From contig JAPKCI010000029.1 of assembly GCA_028823035.1 (NCBI GenBank), positions 1 through 44,251 of the forward strand: 44,251 nucleotides of DNA. The letters are read 5' to 3'. Positions 27,050 through 37,601 of the stretch are shown here, piece after piece (positions within the stretch are counted from its first letter, which is position 1; each line of letters opens with the position of its first letter). This DNA is from Rubripirellula sp. (GTDB lineage Bacteria > Planctomycetota > Planctomycetia > Pirellulales > Pirellulaceae). The notes under the pieces are model-generated. The model did no database searches and was not told where the DNA came from. It was given only the letters and a program-made list of their open reading frames with translations. Made by a program: the position numbers and the translations under genes.

Positions 27050-28566
27050 TGGACCGACAATCACTCAAAGCGGCATTCACCGCACTCTCAGTACTTGCTG
27101 TTTTCAGTGCTGCGATCTTCCTGCGACTGCCGTCGTGTTACGAGAGTCTGTGGGTTGACGAATTACACTCAGCCTGGATCGTTGCTGGCGATTTTAGCAG
27201 GGTCTATCAGCGGTCTGTCATCGGTCACCAATCTCCCTGTTACTTTTTTCTGCTCTGGATTTGGAAGCAAGCATTCGGAGACTCCGAAATGCTGCTGCGA
27301 TTGAGCAGCGTGCTGTTGGTTGCGTGTGGCTGTGCAGTGACTACCCTTGGAGTCATTCGTTGGACGAAGAGTCTGTTGGCAGGCCTGACCGCCGGCTTCA
27401 TCTTGGCGATCGAAAACAACTCGCTTTTCTTTGGGACTGAACTGCGCCCCTTTGCATTGGTGATCCTGTTTGCCTCAATAGCTGCCATCACTTTCCTCCG
27501 ACTATCGTCAACGGAGTCACGCCATCAGAAGCCAGCGACATGGTGTCTGCTGGTTGTTTCGATCCTTCTGTCAGCTCTCGCTCAGCCAACCTGTCTGGGT
27601 GTACTCGTATGGATTCCGCTTGGTCTAGGTGGAATCTGGTGGTTTCGGAATCCGAAACAGTTTTTTCGTTGCAGCGTGATGGATGGCGTCCTATTGACCA
27701 CGGTAATTTTGACCTTGATTACCCTGTGGCAAATCACGCTTGGGAACAGTTGGGCTGAAAAATCAATGTGGGGTTCATTTGCAAAAGCCACCCACTGGCT
27801 GCAAATAGGGAACATGTGGGACTGGACCTGGTTGCTGGTCATACCAGCGATCCCAGTCCTGCTGACGTTAGCGTTTCAGAAGCTTCGAAAGCGACAAATC
27901 AGAGACGAAGCAATACTCATTGGTCTTGGATCCTTGGCCCTGCTTGCCGTTCTAACCACTTCCACGTACTGGATTCTTTCCCGAATCGAGATCGCGCCGG
28001 TATGGCATCGTCGCTATTTAGTAGCCGTCCTGCCGCTACTCGCCTGTTTTAGTGGTGGCTGCCTCGGTTACCTCGATCGATCGATCAGCCACCGACTGCC
28101 GGGTGCGACATTTGCTTGGGTGATGGCGGCCACGATCGTAATGGGAATTGGCATCCACCAACGTACACTTTCACGTCTTCACCATTACCCGGTTGCACTG
28201 GTCAAGCGAGGCGAAGACTGGAACAACGCCGTCGCATGGCTGCAGCGGGAATCCAACACTGGCAGCCAAATTCTGCTGGATTCGGGATTGATAGAGAACA
28301 AAACTTGGATAACCCCGGAACTGTTCGAGAGCCGCAACGACGCCAAACGGGAATACCTGCTTTTTCCTGTCCGCGGGCTCTATCGCTTGAATCGAGACGT
28401 GATCCCGGTCGATAGCACGCTCCAACCTGCGATTCCGCTGTCTGGCGATCAAACCTCAATCTACATCCTGACGCGTGATTCCCCAGATAGAACGCGGCAA
28501 CGAATCAGAGGGGGTCAGGTGATTGGATTTGGGAGGGTATCGATTGTCATACCTGCCAAGCAGTAG
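27049..28566 (+). CDS. GT39-like integral membrane glycosyltransferase
   Basis: A 505-residue polytopic protein with about 9-11 predicted membrane helices. The first luminal/periplasmic loop has LWVDELHSAW, with the acidic DE pair typical of GT-C glycosyltransferases (GT39/ArnT/PMT type) that use lipid-phosphate sugars. HQSPCYFFLLWIWKQAFG and RLSSVLLVA also fit this superfamily, as does a C-terminal soluble part of about 120 residues. The donor and acceptor are unknown. The ATG at 27049 overlaps the threonine aldolase stop by one base (TGATG), which suggests translational coupling although the two functions seem unrelated. An upstream in-frame start at 26998 would overlap further and lacks support. 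Confidence 0.83.
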   Translation: MDRQSLKAAFTALSVLAVFSAAIFLRLPSCYESLWVDELHSAWIVAGDFSRVYQRSVIGHQSPCYFFLLWIWKQAFGDSEMLLRLSSVLLVACGCAVTTLGVIRWTKSLLAGLTAGFILAIENNSLFFGTELRPFALVILFASIAAITFLRLSSTESRHQKPATWCLLVVSILLSALAQPTCLGVLVWIPLGLGGIWWFRNPKQFFRCSVMDGVLLTTVILTLITLWQITLGNSWAEKSMWGSFAKATHWLQIGNMWDWTWLLVIPAIPVLLTLAFQKLRKRQIRDEAILIGLGSLALLAVLTTSTYWILSRIEIAPVWHRRYLVAVLPLLACFSGGCLGYLDRSISHRLPGATFAWVMAATIVMGIGIHQRTLSRLHHYPVALVKRGEDWNNAVAWLQRESNTGSQILLDSGLIENKTWITPELFESRNDAKREYLLFPVRGLYRLNRDVIPVDSTLQPAIPLSGDQTSIYILTRDSPDRTRQRIRGGQVIGFGRVSIVIPAKQ

Positions 28567-28707
28567 CCGTATTCCAGCCCGAATCACAGTTCGGTCCGCA
28601 ACACCCATCGCTCGGCGTCTTACAAGGCCTCATCCGCAGCCTGTTACTCAAAAGCGATTGCCAGCGGTATAGACTAGGAAGGTCGCGATCTAATAACACA
28701 GACCCTC

Positions 28708-30192
28708 ATGACCATGTCGACCTTGCTCACCCCCCGCCTGCTCTCTGCAATCTCCATGCTACTTGCATGCACGGCGATCGGTGCGGACTTGCCAAAGGCC
28801 GTGCTGAAGCCCGCTGAAAGCACCGTTCAGCGACAAAAGGAGCGACAAAAGGAGCGACAAAAGGAGCGACAAAAGGAGCGACAAAAGGAGCGACAAAAGG
28901 AGCGTAGTGCGGCAGCTGAGCGAGGTTATCGGGTGCTTGTCGATAAAGCTCTGCTGACAAGCGATTTTTCTCAGGAAGTGTTCGACAGACTGTGGGAATG
29001 TTGGCCCGAAGAACTTCGTTCCCAAGCGAAACGGGGCACCGAAAAAAAGCGGCGGGAAATGGCCTTTCAGAGATATGGGCTCACCGCTCGCCCTGACGAT
29101 CCTCGCAAGCCCCTGCAATATGTGGTCGACAAAGATGGCAATTGGACCATGAATTGTTTCTCATGCCACGGAGGCACGGTATACGGACAATCCTACGCGG
29201 GTGCACCCAATAATCGTTTCGCACTGCAAACTTTGACCGAGGAAGTTCGCAAGACAAAATTCAAAATGGGAAAACCGTTGTCACGAATGGACGTCGGATC
29301 ACTAGTGATCCCTTTGGGGACCACCAATGGCACAACCAATGCAGTTGTTTTTGGCATGGGGCTGATGAGCCAACGCGACGAGAAATTGAATCTGGTGGCA
29401 GCAGCCCCGCGTAAGCTTATTCACCATGACATGGATGCACCAGCTTGGTGGAATTTTCACAAGAAGCCAAACATTTACATCGATGGATTTGCGGAAAAGG
29501 GTCACCGTGGCCTGATGCAATTCATGATGATTCCGGAAAATGGTCGTGATTTCTTCATCAAACACGAAGATGACTTTCGGGATGTCTATGCCTATCTTTC
29601 GTCCTTACGTCCCCCAGAGTTTCCGGGCGAAATTGACACAGAACTGGCAGAGCGGGGCAGAGGTATCTTTCAACAAAATTGCGCAGAGTGCCATGGTACG
29701 TACGGACACACCCCGACGTACCCCAACCGACGAATACCGATCAACGACGTGGGAACCGACCCCGTTCGACTGACCGCATTGGGGGTCGAGGGACGCCGCA
29801 AATATTCGCGCAGCTGGTTCGCCCACGGCGATGATTCAGAGCCGCAAACAACCATCATCGATCCCGATGGCTATGTCGCTCCGCCGCTGGATGGAATCTG
29901 GGCCAGTGCCCCATATCTGCATAACGGCAGCGTTCCCACTCTATGGCACCTTTTGAATCCAACCCAGAGACCAACCGTGTGGCGACCGGTGAGCCAGCAA
30001 CTCGACTCGGAGCTGATCGGGCTGACTATCCGAATCGAAGAAAAAACACCGCTGATGGAACTCGATGCTGCAACACGCCGCAGTTATTTCGACACACGCA
30101 GGTTCGGCAAAAGCAATGCAGGCCACGACTACCCTGAGGAACTGACCAAGAATCAAAGGAAAGCTGTACTCGAGTTTCTCAAGACGCTCTAG
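28708..30192 (+). CDS. secreted dihaem c-type cytochrome, RoxA/CcpA-like superfamily
   Basis: A 494-residue exported protein with two haem c sites: CFSCH at residues 150-154 and CAECH at 325-329. The signal peptide ends near residue 26 (IGADLP). The C-terminal phrase APYLHNGSVPTLWHLL is typical of dihaem proteins related to cytochrome c peroxidases and the rubber oxygenase RoxA. A peroxidase or oxygenase role is therefore possible but not shown. Just after the signal peptide lies a run of six RQKE repeats (about residues 42-65), strongly charged and probably a flexible or coiled linker, not part of the fold. The start is ATG 28708, or 28714. The preceding and following genes are not functionally related, so it may be transcribed alone. 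Confidence 0.85.
   Translation: MTMSTLLTPRLLSAISMLLACTAIGADLPKAVLKPAESTVQRQKERQKERQKERQKERQKERQKERSAAAERGYRVLVDKALLTSDFSQEVFDRLWECWPEELRSQAKRGTEKKRREMAFQRYGLTARPDDPRKPLQYVVDKDGNWTMNCFSCHGGTVYGQSYAGAPNNRFALQTLTEEVRKTKFKMGKPLSRMDVGSLVIPLGTTNGTTNAVVFGMGLMSQRDEKLNLVAAAPRKLIHHDMDAPAWWNFHKKPNIYIDGFAEKGHRGLMQFMMIPENGRDFFIKHEDDFRDVYAYLSSLRPPEFPGEIDTELAERGRGIFQQNCAECHGTYGHTPTYPNRRIPINDVGTDPVRLTALGVEGRRKYSRSWFAHGDDSEPQTTIIDPDGYVAPPLDGIWASAPYLHNGSVPTLWHLLNPTQRPTVWRPVSQQLDSELIGLTIRIEEKTPLMELDAATRRSYFDTRRFGKSNAGHDYPEELTKNQRKAVLEFLKTL
28831..28902 (+). repeat. 12-bp in-frame tandem repeat, six copies
   Basis: Six perfect copies of cgacaaaaggag at 28831-28902 encode (RQKE)6 directly after the signal peptide of the dihaem cytochrome. 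Each unit is four codons, so gain or loss leaves the frame intact. The identity of all six copies suggests recent expansion by slippage or recombination. Confidence 0.98.
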
Positions 30193-30267
30193 CGGACCCA
30201 ACCGATGACGTGTCCTCTCGTCTGCTCGCGGCACACCCCTAGAAAACACGGGACTATTGGGTCAGTG

Positions 30268-30288
30268 CCGGGAAACCGCCCATCCCGG
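30268..30288. other. 6-bp hairpin between cytochrome gene and thiC
   Basis: CCGGGA (30268-30273) and TCCCGG (30283-30288) form a 6-bp inverted repeat around a 9-base loop, within the 289-base gap before thiC. There is no T tract. The gap shows no TPP-riboswitch core sequence such as CTGAGA, so thiC regulation by that element is not supported. Nothing else was recognised in the gap. Confidence 0.35.
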
Positions 30289-30481
30289 TCTGGCGCGAGC
30301 CTTGTTAGCGTATAGCCCGTCTTCCAGTAGTTTTGACGAAGCCGCCCCCACACAATCGAAACCTCTTCCACGGTCCGCCACCTACACGTTATGGCAGTGG
30401 AGGCTTATAAATGGTTTCTTCCTGAATTCACCTGGGTCTGGACAAAGCACACAGTGCGAGTCCGTTGGAGCACAAATTTAA

Positions 30482-31816
<1,335 letters not shown>

Positions 31817-31884
31817 GACTGGCCGAACTCAATCAAGTCGCCGGTGAAGAGCAGTCTACGACGACAGCAAAATGCGGATTACTG

Positions 31885-31920
31885 GGGGAGCGTTTCTTGA
31901 GAGAAAACGTTTCCCCTTTG
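31885..31920 (+). terminator. rho-independent terminator after thiC
   Basis: Twelve bases at 31885-31896 pair with 31906-31917 (two G-T pairs included) around a 9-base loop, followed by TTT. It lies 69 bases after thiC in the short gap before the convergent MFS gene ending at 31935. The T tract is short, but the stem is strong; the same stem could also stop transcription from the other side. Confidence 0.6.
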
Positions 31921-31934
31921 CATAGGTAGCTCGC

Positions 31935-33440
31935 TCAAGATTCCTGATCTTCTGTTGTCTCAGGATATTCGATGGTGCACTCTGTGGCATCAGTATCATC
32001 CGACAAGGTTTCATCCCCTCGTGATTCAGCAAGATCCGCTGTAGTCAGCGGTGGCTCAGTCGATGCCCCGCTTCCGATCAACATTCCGCTGCCCCGAAAT
32101 GCCCAAAGAAAATAGACCGCACCAACAGCCATGAGGCCACTGCAGACGTAGAACATCTTGTGCTCACGTCCAACGAAGATCGGAGCACATACGAAATAGA
32201 ACACCGCTGCAATGGTCAGGAATGCAAACGAAACACCGTTGGCCGTTCCGAGGTACCGGCCACGTTCAGCAGGTGGCGATAAACTTTGCAGCAGTGCCTG
32301 CAAAGGAATGATGTAAAACCCGGATGAAAAACCAGCGCAGAAAATGAACAATGAAACATTAGTCGAGGCAATCTCCCATAACTCTGCTTTCGGCCCTAAT
32401 TTAAGCGGTTCAACAATGGCCAACAGGAAAAAGAAGATAATCAGACCGAGTGCACCAAATGGAATGAGACGTGGCTTGATTTGGTGTCCTGACACAAGGC
32501 CAGCCGCGGCACAACCAAGTCCAATCGCAATACCGAGGACTCCCATCAACACGCTGGCACCAGCCCGACTGATCCCCATGACTGTGGTGTACTCTGGCAA
32601 AATGAATAATGCGATGCCGGCCAGAAGATAGAAATACCCCCAAGCCATCATGACCATGAAGAGTCGCGTTTGCCTCATTTCCCGAATCGTCACGAGATAG
32701 GTAGTGAAGGGATTGAGATCAAACTTCAGAACTTTTTTTCCGGCAGGCAACCGCACCATGAACATGGCCGCAATCAAACCCGCGATTGCGACTACCACAA
32801 GCGAGACACCAGGCAGCCAGAGTTCACCATTCGCTACAACGGCAGTTGCCGGCCCCACTGCTTCTGAAAGCGGGAAGTAAGCATCACTCACCAATCCAGC
32901 GATCAACGTTCCCACAATCACTGCAACATTGGTCATCATATTGATGCTACCGTTGGCACGACTGAGATCCGAATCATCGACAAGTTCCGGGATCATCCCG
33001 TACTTGGCCGGGCCAAAAAAGGCACTCTGGCAGGTCAGGGCAATCAACGCAAACAAAGTCAACCAAAGATTCTGGATATAGAACCCAACCGCAGCCAGCA
33101 AAGCGATTGGAACTTCCGCAATCTTGACCCACTGTGTCACTGATGTTTTTGAGTATCGGTCTGCGACTTGCCCGGCATAACCGGACAGCAAGATGAATGG
33201 GATTGTGAAGCAAATGCCAACAATTCCCTGACCTCCTGTTCCAAGCATGCCGGCCCATACGCCATTAATCACCATGAACACAAGCACGCCCTTGAGAATA
33301 TTGTCATTCATCGCCCCAAAGAATTGGGTCATGACCAAGCTTAGAAAGCCGCGCCGGAACAGGTTACTTTTCACGATCAGACTGCCCCGGAGTGCATTGT
33401 TTGGATGAGGGAAGATTGACAGACCCTTCTGAGGGATCAT
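31935..33440 (-). CDS. MFS transporter, LplT-like (lysophospholipid transporter family)
   Basis: A 501-residue major facilitator with about 12 membrane helices. The first helix region has FFGAMNDNILKG, the NDN-x-x-K pattern typical of LplT and related lysophospholipid flippases. SAFFGPAKYGMIPELVDDSDLSRANG in the middle of the N-half is also characteristic of that family. In other bacteria LplT works with the acyltransferase Aas to re-acylate inner-membrane lysophospholipids; no Aas-like gene or fused acyltransferase domain is seen here. The C-terminal tail of about 45 residues is acidic and polar. The ATG at 33440 is used; the first ~25 residues are not conserved and a later start is possible. 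It is convergent with thiC. Confidence 0.85.
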   Translation of the reverse strand: MIPQKGLSIFPHPNNALRGSLIVKSNLFRRGFLSLVMTQFFGAMNDNILKGVLVFMVINGVWAGMLGTGGQGIVGICFTIPFILLSGYAGQVADRYSKTSVTQWVKIAEVPIALLAAVGFYIQNLWLTLFALIALTCQSAFFGPAKYGMIPELVDDSDLSRANGSINMMTNVAVIVGTLIAGLVSDAYFPLSEAVGPATAVVANGELWLPGVSLVVVAIAGLIAAMFMVRLPAGKKVLKFDLNPFTTYLVTIREMRQTRLFMVMMAWGYFYLLAGIALFILPEYTTVMGISRAGASVLMGVLGIAIGLGCAAAGLVSGHQIKPRLIPFGALGLIIFFFLLAIVEPLKLGPKAELWEIASTNVSLFIFCAGFSSGFYIIPLQALLQSLSPPAERGRYLGTANGVSFAFLTIAAVFYFVCAPIFVGREHKMFYVCSGLMAVGAVYFLWAFRGSGMLIGSGASTEPPLTTADLAESRGDETLSDDTDATECTIEYPETTEDQES

Positions 33441-33589
33441 CGGAGCGCATCTTATCGGAAAAGCTCCGGATAACTAAGAACAATTATCGGTTTCTCAGGG
33501 AACTGCCAGGTGGCATCTGGGTGTTGCCATCCCGAATCAAGATTGGAAGTGACCAAATTCGGATTCACCGACCTGGCCAACGCTTTCCA

Positions 33590-33958
33590 TCAGCCATTTC
33601 GGTACTTGTTGATCACCTCAGGTAACGGATACGCGGTCACATCACGATCGTGCTCATTTGCAGCAATCTGAAGCAAACGCTGATAGCCACGGGACACCAA
33701 CTCCACCCGCTGTCGCACAAATTCCGGGTCGAGCCACTCAGCGGAAAGTTCTCCGTCGATGACCACTGGCTCGAATCCATCACAGTGAATGAACTGTGAC
33801 AAAACAGGATTGCACCTCAAATGACGTTCGGGGCTCGTATGCAACACTTCAGGATCCAATTCTCCGATCACAAATCGGAGATAGAGATCGCTGTCGACGA
33901 TGGAGGTCACGTCATGGCCACAGACTTCGCAGCGATATCCCTCATCACATTTAGCCAT
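33590..33958 (-). CDS. small protein with N-terminal zinc-ribbon-like motif, function unknown
   Basis: A 122-residue protein I cannot assign. The N-terminus has CDEGYRCEVCG, with three cysteines of a possible zinc ribbon or rubredoxin-like site, followed by a single later cysteine in RHLRCNP and another in FIHCDG. The rest is polar and predicted soluble. The ATG at 33958 is preferred because it begins just before the cysteine motif. The frame stays open to a TTG at 34030, which would overlap the dapB stop by four bases (TTGA), so coupling to dapB is possible. The genes dapB and this one are on the same strand and are close together, so they are probably co-transcribed. Confidence 0.65.
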   Translation of the reverse strand: MAKCDEGYRCEVCGHDVTSIVDSDLYLRFVIGELDPEVLHTSPERHLRCNPVLSQFIHCDGFEPVVIDGELSAEWLDPEFVRQRVELVSRGYQRLLQIAANEHDRDVTAYPLPEVINKYRNG

Positions 33959-34026
33959 CAGCGTGTTCTCAAATGTAGATACATTACTCGGCAGCAGTCT
34001 GGCAATGTTTGATCCGAATGTTGCTT

Positions 34027-34833
34027 TCAAGAGAGCCCGAGAACATCGAACATGTTATAGAGCCCATTCGGCTTTCCCTGCAACCATTTAGCTGCGGCCA
34101 ATGCGCCCGAGGCATAACAATCCCGATTGCTCGCTGCCACGTTCAATTCGATACGCTCGCCCATCATGCCAAACACGATGGTGTGCTCTCCTGGGTTATC
34201 ACCGACACGAACCGCATGATAACCAATCTCGTTGCGTGATCTTTCACCGGTCTCACCCTCGCGTCCCTGCACGTGGTTTACATCGCCACCGAGTTTCTCG
34301 GCTATCAATTCGCCGAAACGCAGGGCCGTGCCACTCGGTGCATCTGCTTTGAAACGATGATGTCGCTCGATAATCTCGACATCAATCCCACCGGCGACGT
34401 CCTTCAACGTTTCGGTGATCTGCTGCGTCAACTTCATTGTCAAATTGACGGCCATCGACATGCTTGGCGCCCAGACAATCGGAATTAATTCTCCTGCTCT
34501 GGCCAAATCGGACTTTTGCTGCTCGCTTAAACCAGTCGTCGCGACGACCAGAGGGAACTTCCTCTCGACGGATGCTCGCACGCAATCATCCACCGCAGTT
34601 GGCAGAGAAAAATCGATGACTGCCTCGGCGGCCTCTGGCCATTCCGAACTCAGAGGCACATCGACGGCAGCAACACCAGCCAGCAGGCCAGCATCCTGCC
34701 CAAGCAACGGGTTGCTGTGATGGTCGATTGCCGCAGTCAGTTGAAATTTGGCGTCATCTGCAGCCAATGCCACGACGCGTCGTCCCATTCGTCCAGCAGC
34801 ACCATGGACGATCAATTGTATTGAATTGCTCAT
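34027..34833 (-). CDS. dapB: 4-hydroxy-tetrahydrodipicolinate reductase
   Basis: A 268-residue DapB, which reduces 4-hydroxy-tetrahydrodipicolinate with NAD(P)H in the lysine/diaminopimelate pathway. The nucleotide-binding motif is VHGAAGRMGRRV at the N-terminus. Catalytic and substrate residues are visible in EIIERHHRFKADAPSGTA. Further family marks are DFSLPTAV, VVATTGLS and PSMSMAVNLTMKL. Length is normal. The start ATG at 34833 has no clear ribosome-binding site. It lies downstream of thrC after 210 bases on the same strand. Diaminopimelate synthesis is consistent with a peptidoglycan-containing planctomycete. Confidence 0.97.
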   Translation of the reverse strand: MSNSIQLIVHGAAGRMGRRVVALAADDAKFQLTAAIDHHSNPLLGQDAGLLAGVAAVDVPLSSEWPEAAEAVIDFSLPTAVDDCVRASVERKFPLVVATTGLSEQQKSDLARAGELIPIVWAPSMSMAVNLTMKLTQQITETLKDVAGGIDVEIIERHHRFKADAPSGTALRFGELIAEKLGGDVNHVQGREGETGERSRNEIGYHAVRVGDNPGEHTIVFGMMGERIELNVAASNRDCYASGALAAAKWLQGKPNGLYNMFDVLGLS

Positions 34834-34883
34834 GCTGTAAATTTAGCCGGGATAGACGCAGCAGAGCAGGGTAGGGCAGACGA

Positions 34884-34921
34884 AAAAACAAGAGTTCCCG
34901 AATTGTCCGACAATTGTTTTT
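34884..34921 (-). terminator. overlapping inverted repeats between thrC and dapB
   Basis: AAAAACAA (34884-34891) can pair with TTGTTTTT (34914-34921), and inside it lies a palindrome AATTGTC-C-GACAATT (34901-34915). The two pairings share bases 34914-34915, so they are partly exclusive. A-rich and T-rich ends give a U tract in either orientation. It could be a terminator after thrC or a regulated structure before dapB; this is inferred from sequence only. Confidence 0.4.
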
Positions 34922-35043
34922 CCGGCCGAACATCGGCGACGTTGAAGACGCTGCTTGATAATGCGTCGAGCCATGGAAGCCCCCGCCTTGGCAGAACTCA
35001 ACACGAGCAAAAGCAGCTGATTTTTATAACACTTCAGGGCCTA

Positions 35044-36471
35044 TCAGGAATACAACTGAATTGTCTTGATAATGTCATCCAACTCGTTGGGAACGGCTAC
35101 AGCCCGATTCGCGTGGCTGGCTTTCTGAACACCGCGACTACCCAATGTCTTGTTGAAAATTTCCTGATCGGTGGTGTGGTAGGCAACCGTGGCCGTGGGA
35201 TCTTTGAGTTCATGGCCAGTCAGGATACAGACCACGCGATCGCTTGGTGCGATGACCCCCTCGCGTCTCAGCAGGCGAGCACCGGCAACGCTGGCGGCAG
35301 AGGCTGGTTCGCAACCGAAACCACCTGTACCCACTTTTGCTTTGGCATCCAGAATTTCCTGATCGTCGACCTGTCGCACGACGCCATCCATGAACTCAAG
35401 TGCTCTCAGACACTTCTTTAAGTTGACTGGACGGTTAATCTCAATCGCACTAGCTATTGTGTCAGCTTTCTTGCCTTCGCGATCCATCTCATCGTTGTAT
35501 TGGACGATGGGATCCATGTTGACGTCACCACCATTCCAACGAACACCGCGCCGTTCGTACAGTTCGTACAGTGTGTCTGCACCGGCAGCATTGATCACTG
35601 CAAGTCTAGGCACACGATCAATCAAACCATGAGCTTTCAACTCCATGAACGCTTTTCCAAAGGCACTGCTATTACCAAGGTTACCACCTGGGACAACAAT
35701 CCAATCAGGAACCTCCCAACGCAAGGCTTCGAGTACCCGAAACATGATCGTCTTTTGACCTTCCAGGCGAAATGGATTTACGCTGTTGACCAGATAGATA
35801 CCAAGCTGCTGTGATACCTGCCGTACTCGGATCATGGCGTCATCGAAATCCCCGGCAATCTGAACCGTCAAAGCACCGTAATCGAGCGCCTGGCTGAGCT
35901 TGCCATAGGAAATCCTTCCACTGCCTATGAAAATCACGGCCTTCATCAACTGCGTTGCACTGCAGTACAGAGCCAGTGACGCACTGGTATTACCAGTACT
36001 GGCGCAGGCGGCTCGCTTGGCACCCATCATGTTCGCATGGGTAACAGCAGCACACATGCCATTGTCCTTGAAGCTGCCCGACGGGTTCATGCCTTCGTAT
36101 TGCAAGTGCAGCTTGCCATGGTTCATACCGACGTAGTCACCGACCAAGTCGGTTTGTTGCAGGAGCGTCTGACCTTCTCCCACCGTGATCAACTCTTTCT
36201 GCGAAGCGAAAGGGAGCAACTCATGAAAACGCCAGACACCACTGAAACGAACAGGATTCGTCCTCTCACTCCACGTCGCCTCGAACTCCCGAAGATCCGA
36301 AGGAACAGCGGCCCGATCCCATTGGTAATCAATATCCAGCAGATCACCACATTTATCGCAGGACGTTCGAACGCTTCGAGCCTCATAGGTGGCTGCACAG
36401 GCTGGGTTGATACAGCGCTGGAACGCAAGATTAGTCTGGATGGCGTTGTGCTCTTGGGCGGCTTGAAGCAT
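35044..36471 (-). CDS. thrC: threonine synthase
   Basis: A 475-residue PLP enzyme converting O-phosphohomoserine to threonine. The PLP-binding lysine is in [14 protein letters not shown], a threonine synthase hallmark. The N-terminus carries [24 protein letters not shown], a four-cysteine zinc-ribbon-like segment before the catalytic fold, as found in some bacterial ThrC proteins. The glycine-rich phosphate loop is [16 protein letters not shown]. The ATG at 36471 is used; a GTG at 36480 in frame adds three residues. It is divergent from lspA across 220 bases and lies upstream of dapB, so aspartate-family enzymes are grouped here. Confidence 0.95.
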   Translation of the reverse strand: MLQAAQEHNAIQTNLAFQRCINPACAATYEARSVRTSCDKCGDLLDIDYQWDRAAVPSDLREFEATWSERTNPVRFSGVWRFHELLPFASQKELITVGEGQTLLQQTDLVGDYVGMNHGKLHLQYEGMNPSGSFKDNGMCAAVTHANMMGAKRAACASTGNTSASLALYCSATQLMKAVIFIGSGRISYGKLSQALDYGALTVQIAGDFDDAMIRVRQVSQQLGIYLVNSVNPFRLEGQKTIMFRVLEALRWEVPDWIVVPGGNLGNSSAFGKAFMELKAHGLIDRVPRLAVINAAGADTLYELYERRGVRWNGGDVNMDPIVQYNDEMDREGKKADTIASAIEINRPVNLKKCLRALEFMDGVVRQVDDQEILDAKAKVGTGGFGCEPASAASVAGARLLRREGVIAPSDRVVCILTGHELKDPTATVAYHTTDQEIFNKTLGSRGVQKASHANRAVAVPNELDDIIKTIQLYS

Positions 36472-36691
36472 AGCTTTCACGTGAAAATCGCGAGCGGGTC
36501 AGTGGAACCAGGCTTGGCTCAGTTAAGAGTAAATCGGCAATGTGAGCCTGTGGCTGGATTCGGGTTTGGTCCAAGGTTGAAAATGTGCCGAAGATAACGG
36601 CGGGATTGGGAAATTCGACTGGGCAGAAGACCGCCAGCATTCTAACGTGGAATTGTTTTTCGTCCCCACTCCTTTTCTGCATCACCCGGCC

Positions 36692-37423
36692 ATGGATGGA
36701 TCAGATCGTGCTACCGAACACGCCCCCAGCAGCGGAAATCTGCGAGTGAACGCGCCAGACAGGGAAACTGTCAATGATCCACGGGTGCCTGATTCGGCAA
36801 CCCAATCCGGAAATCCGTCGATCAGCCCCCGGATACCCGCCTCACGCCCCATTCTGTTCCTCAGCTTGGCACTCACGGGGGGAATTGCGGACCTTTGGTC
36901 CAAGGCTTTCATTTTCAGTTGGCGTGGGCTCCCCTCTGAAAACGACATTTGGTGGATCGTTGAGGGGTACTTAGGAGTTGAAACTACTGTCAACATCGGT
37001 GCAGTATTCGGCTTGGGAGCTGGAAAAGGAACCCTTTTCGCCGCTTTTTCGGTGATCGCAGCTCTCGGAATTAGCGTCTGGCTGTTTTGGTTCAAAGCTG
37101 CGATATCACTTTGGCTGACCACCGCACTGGGGCTAATCAGCGGTGGAATCATTGGGAATCTGTATGATCGGCTGGGATTGTGGTGGGAATCCGGTTACCC
37201 GGTGGAATGGCAAAGCGGCGTCCGCGACTGGATCTTGTTTCAGATTCCGGGTGTGCCATTTTTCGATCCGTGGCCGAACTTTAATATTGCTGACAGCCTA
37301 CTGATGGTCGGTGCTGGAATGCTGCTCTACCAGTCATTCTTTCCTGGGCCGCTCGCTGACTCAAACCTTGAAATCACGCAAAACGCCAGCCATTCCGAAG
37401 ATTTGGGATCCGGGGCGTCCTGA
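36692..37423 (+). CDS. lspA: signal peptidase II (lipoprotein signal peptidase)
   Basis: A 243-residue LspA, the inner-membrane aspartyl protease that removes signal peptides from prolipoproteins. The two catalytic aspartates are Asp159 in GNLYDRLG and Asp201 in FNIADSLL. Four membrane helices are predicted. An unusually long N-terminal polar part of about 50 residues, rich in Asp, Arg, Pro and Ser, precedes helix 1; typical LspA is about 160-170 residues. A GTG at 36647 would extend it further; ATG 36692 is preferred. A loop between the two catalytic motifs is also longer than usual. It suits the lipoprotein at 3640. It is divergent from thrC. Confidence 0.92.
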   Translation: MDGSDRATEHAPSSGNLRVNAPDRETVNDPRVPDSATQSGNPSISPRIPASRPILFLSLALTGGIADLWSKAFIFSWRGLPSENDIWWIVEGYLGVETTVNIGAVFGLGAGKGTLFAAFSVIAALGISVWLFWFKAAISLWLTTALGLISGGIIGNLYDRLGLWWESGYPVEWQSGVRDWILFQIPGVPFFDPWPNFNIADSLLMVGAGMLLYQSFFPGPLADSNLEITQNASHSEDLGSGAS

Positions 37424-37601
37424 AGCCGTCTGCTATCTGACATGCGATCAGGCAACGTTTGGGACGGGGACTCCCCCACGCAATCAATTTCCGTCTACTT
37501 TGATCCGTGGCTGGTCTGTCTAGAATCGCCGGTAGAACCATCCCGCCAACCTCAAAACCGATCATTTGACTAACGGCGTCGCCCCTCCGCAGGACTACCT
37601 C

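Noticed and set aside
30193-30481. TPP riboswitch upstream of thiC
   Set aside because: The CTGAGA core and typical pairing elements were not found.
33590-34030. Longer version of the zinc-ribbon-like protein starting at TTG 34030
   Set aside because: The extra N-terminus shows nothing conserved and TTG is a weak start; it is kept as an alternative only.
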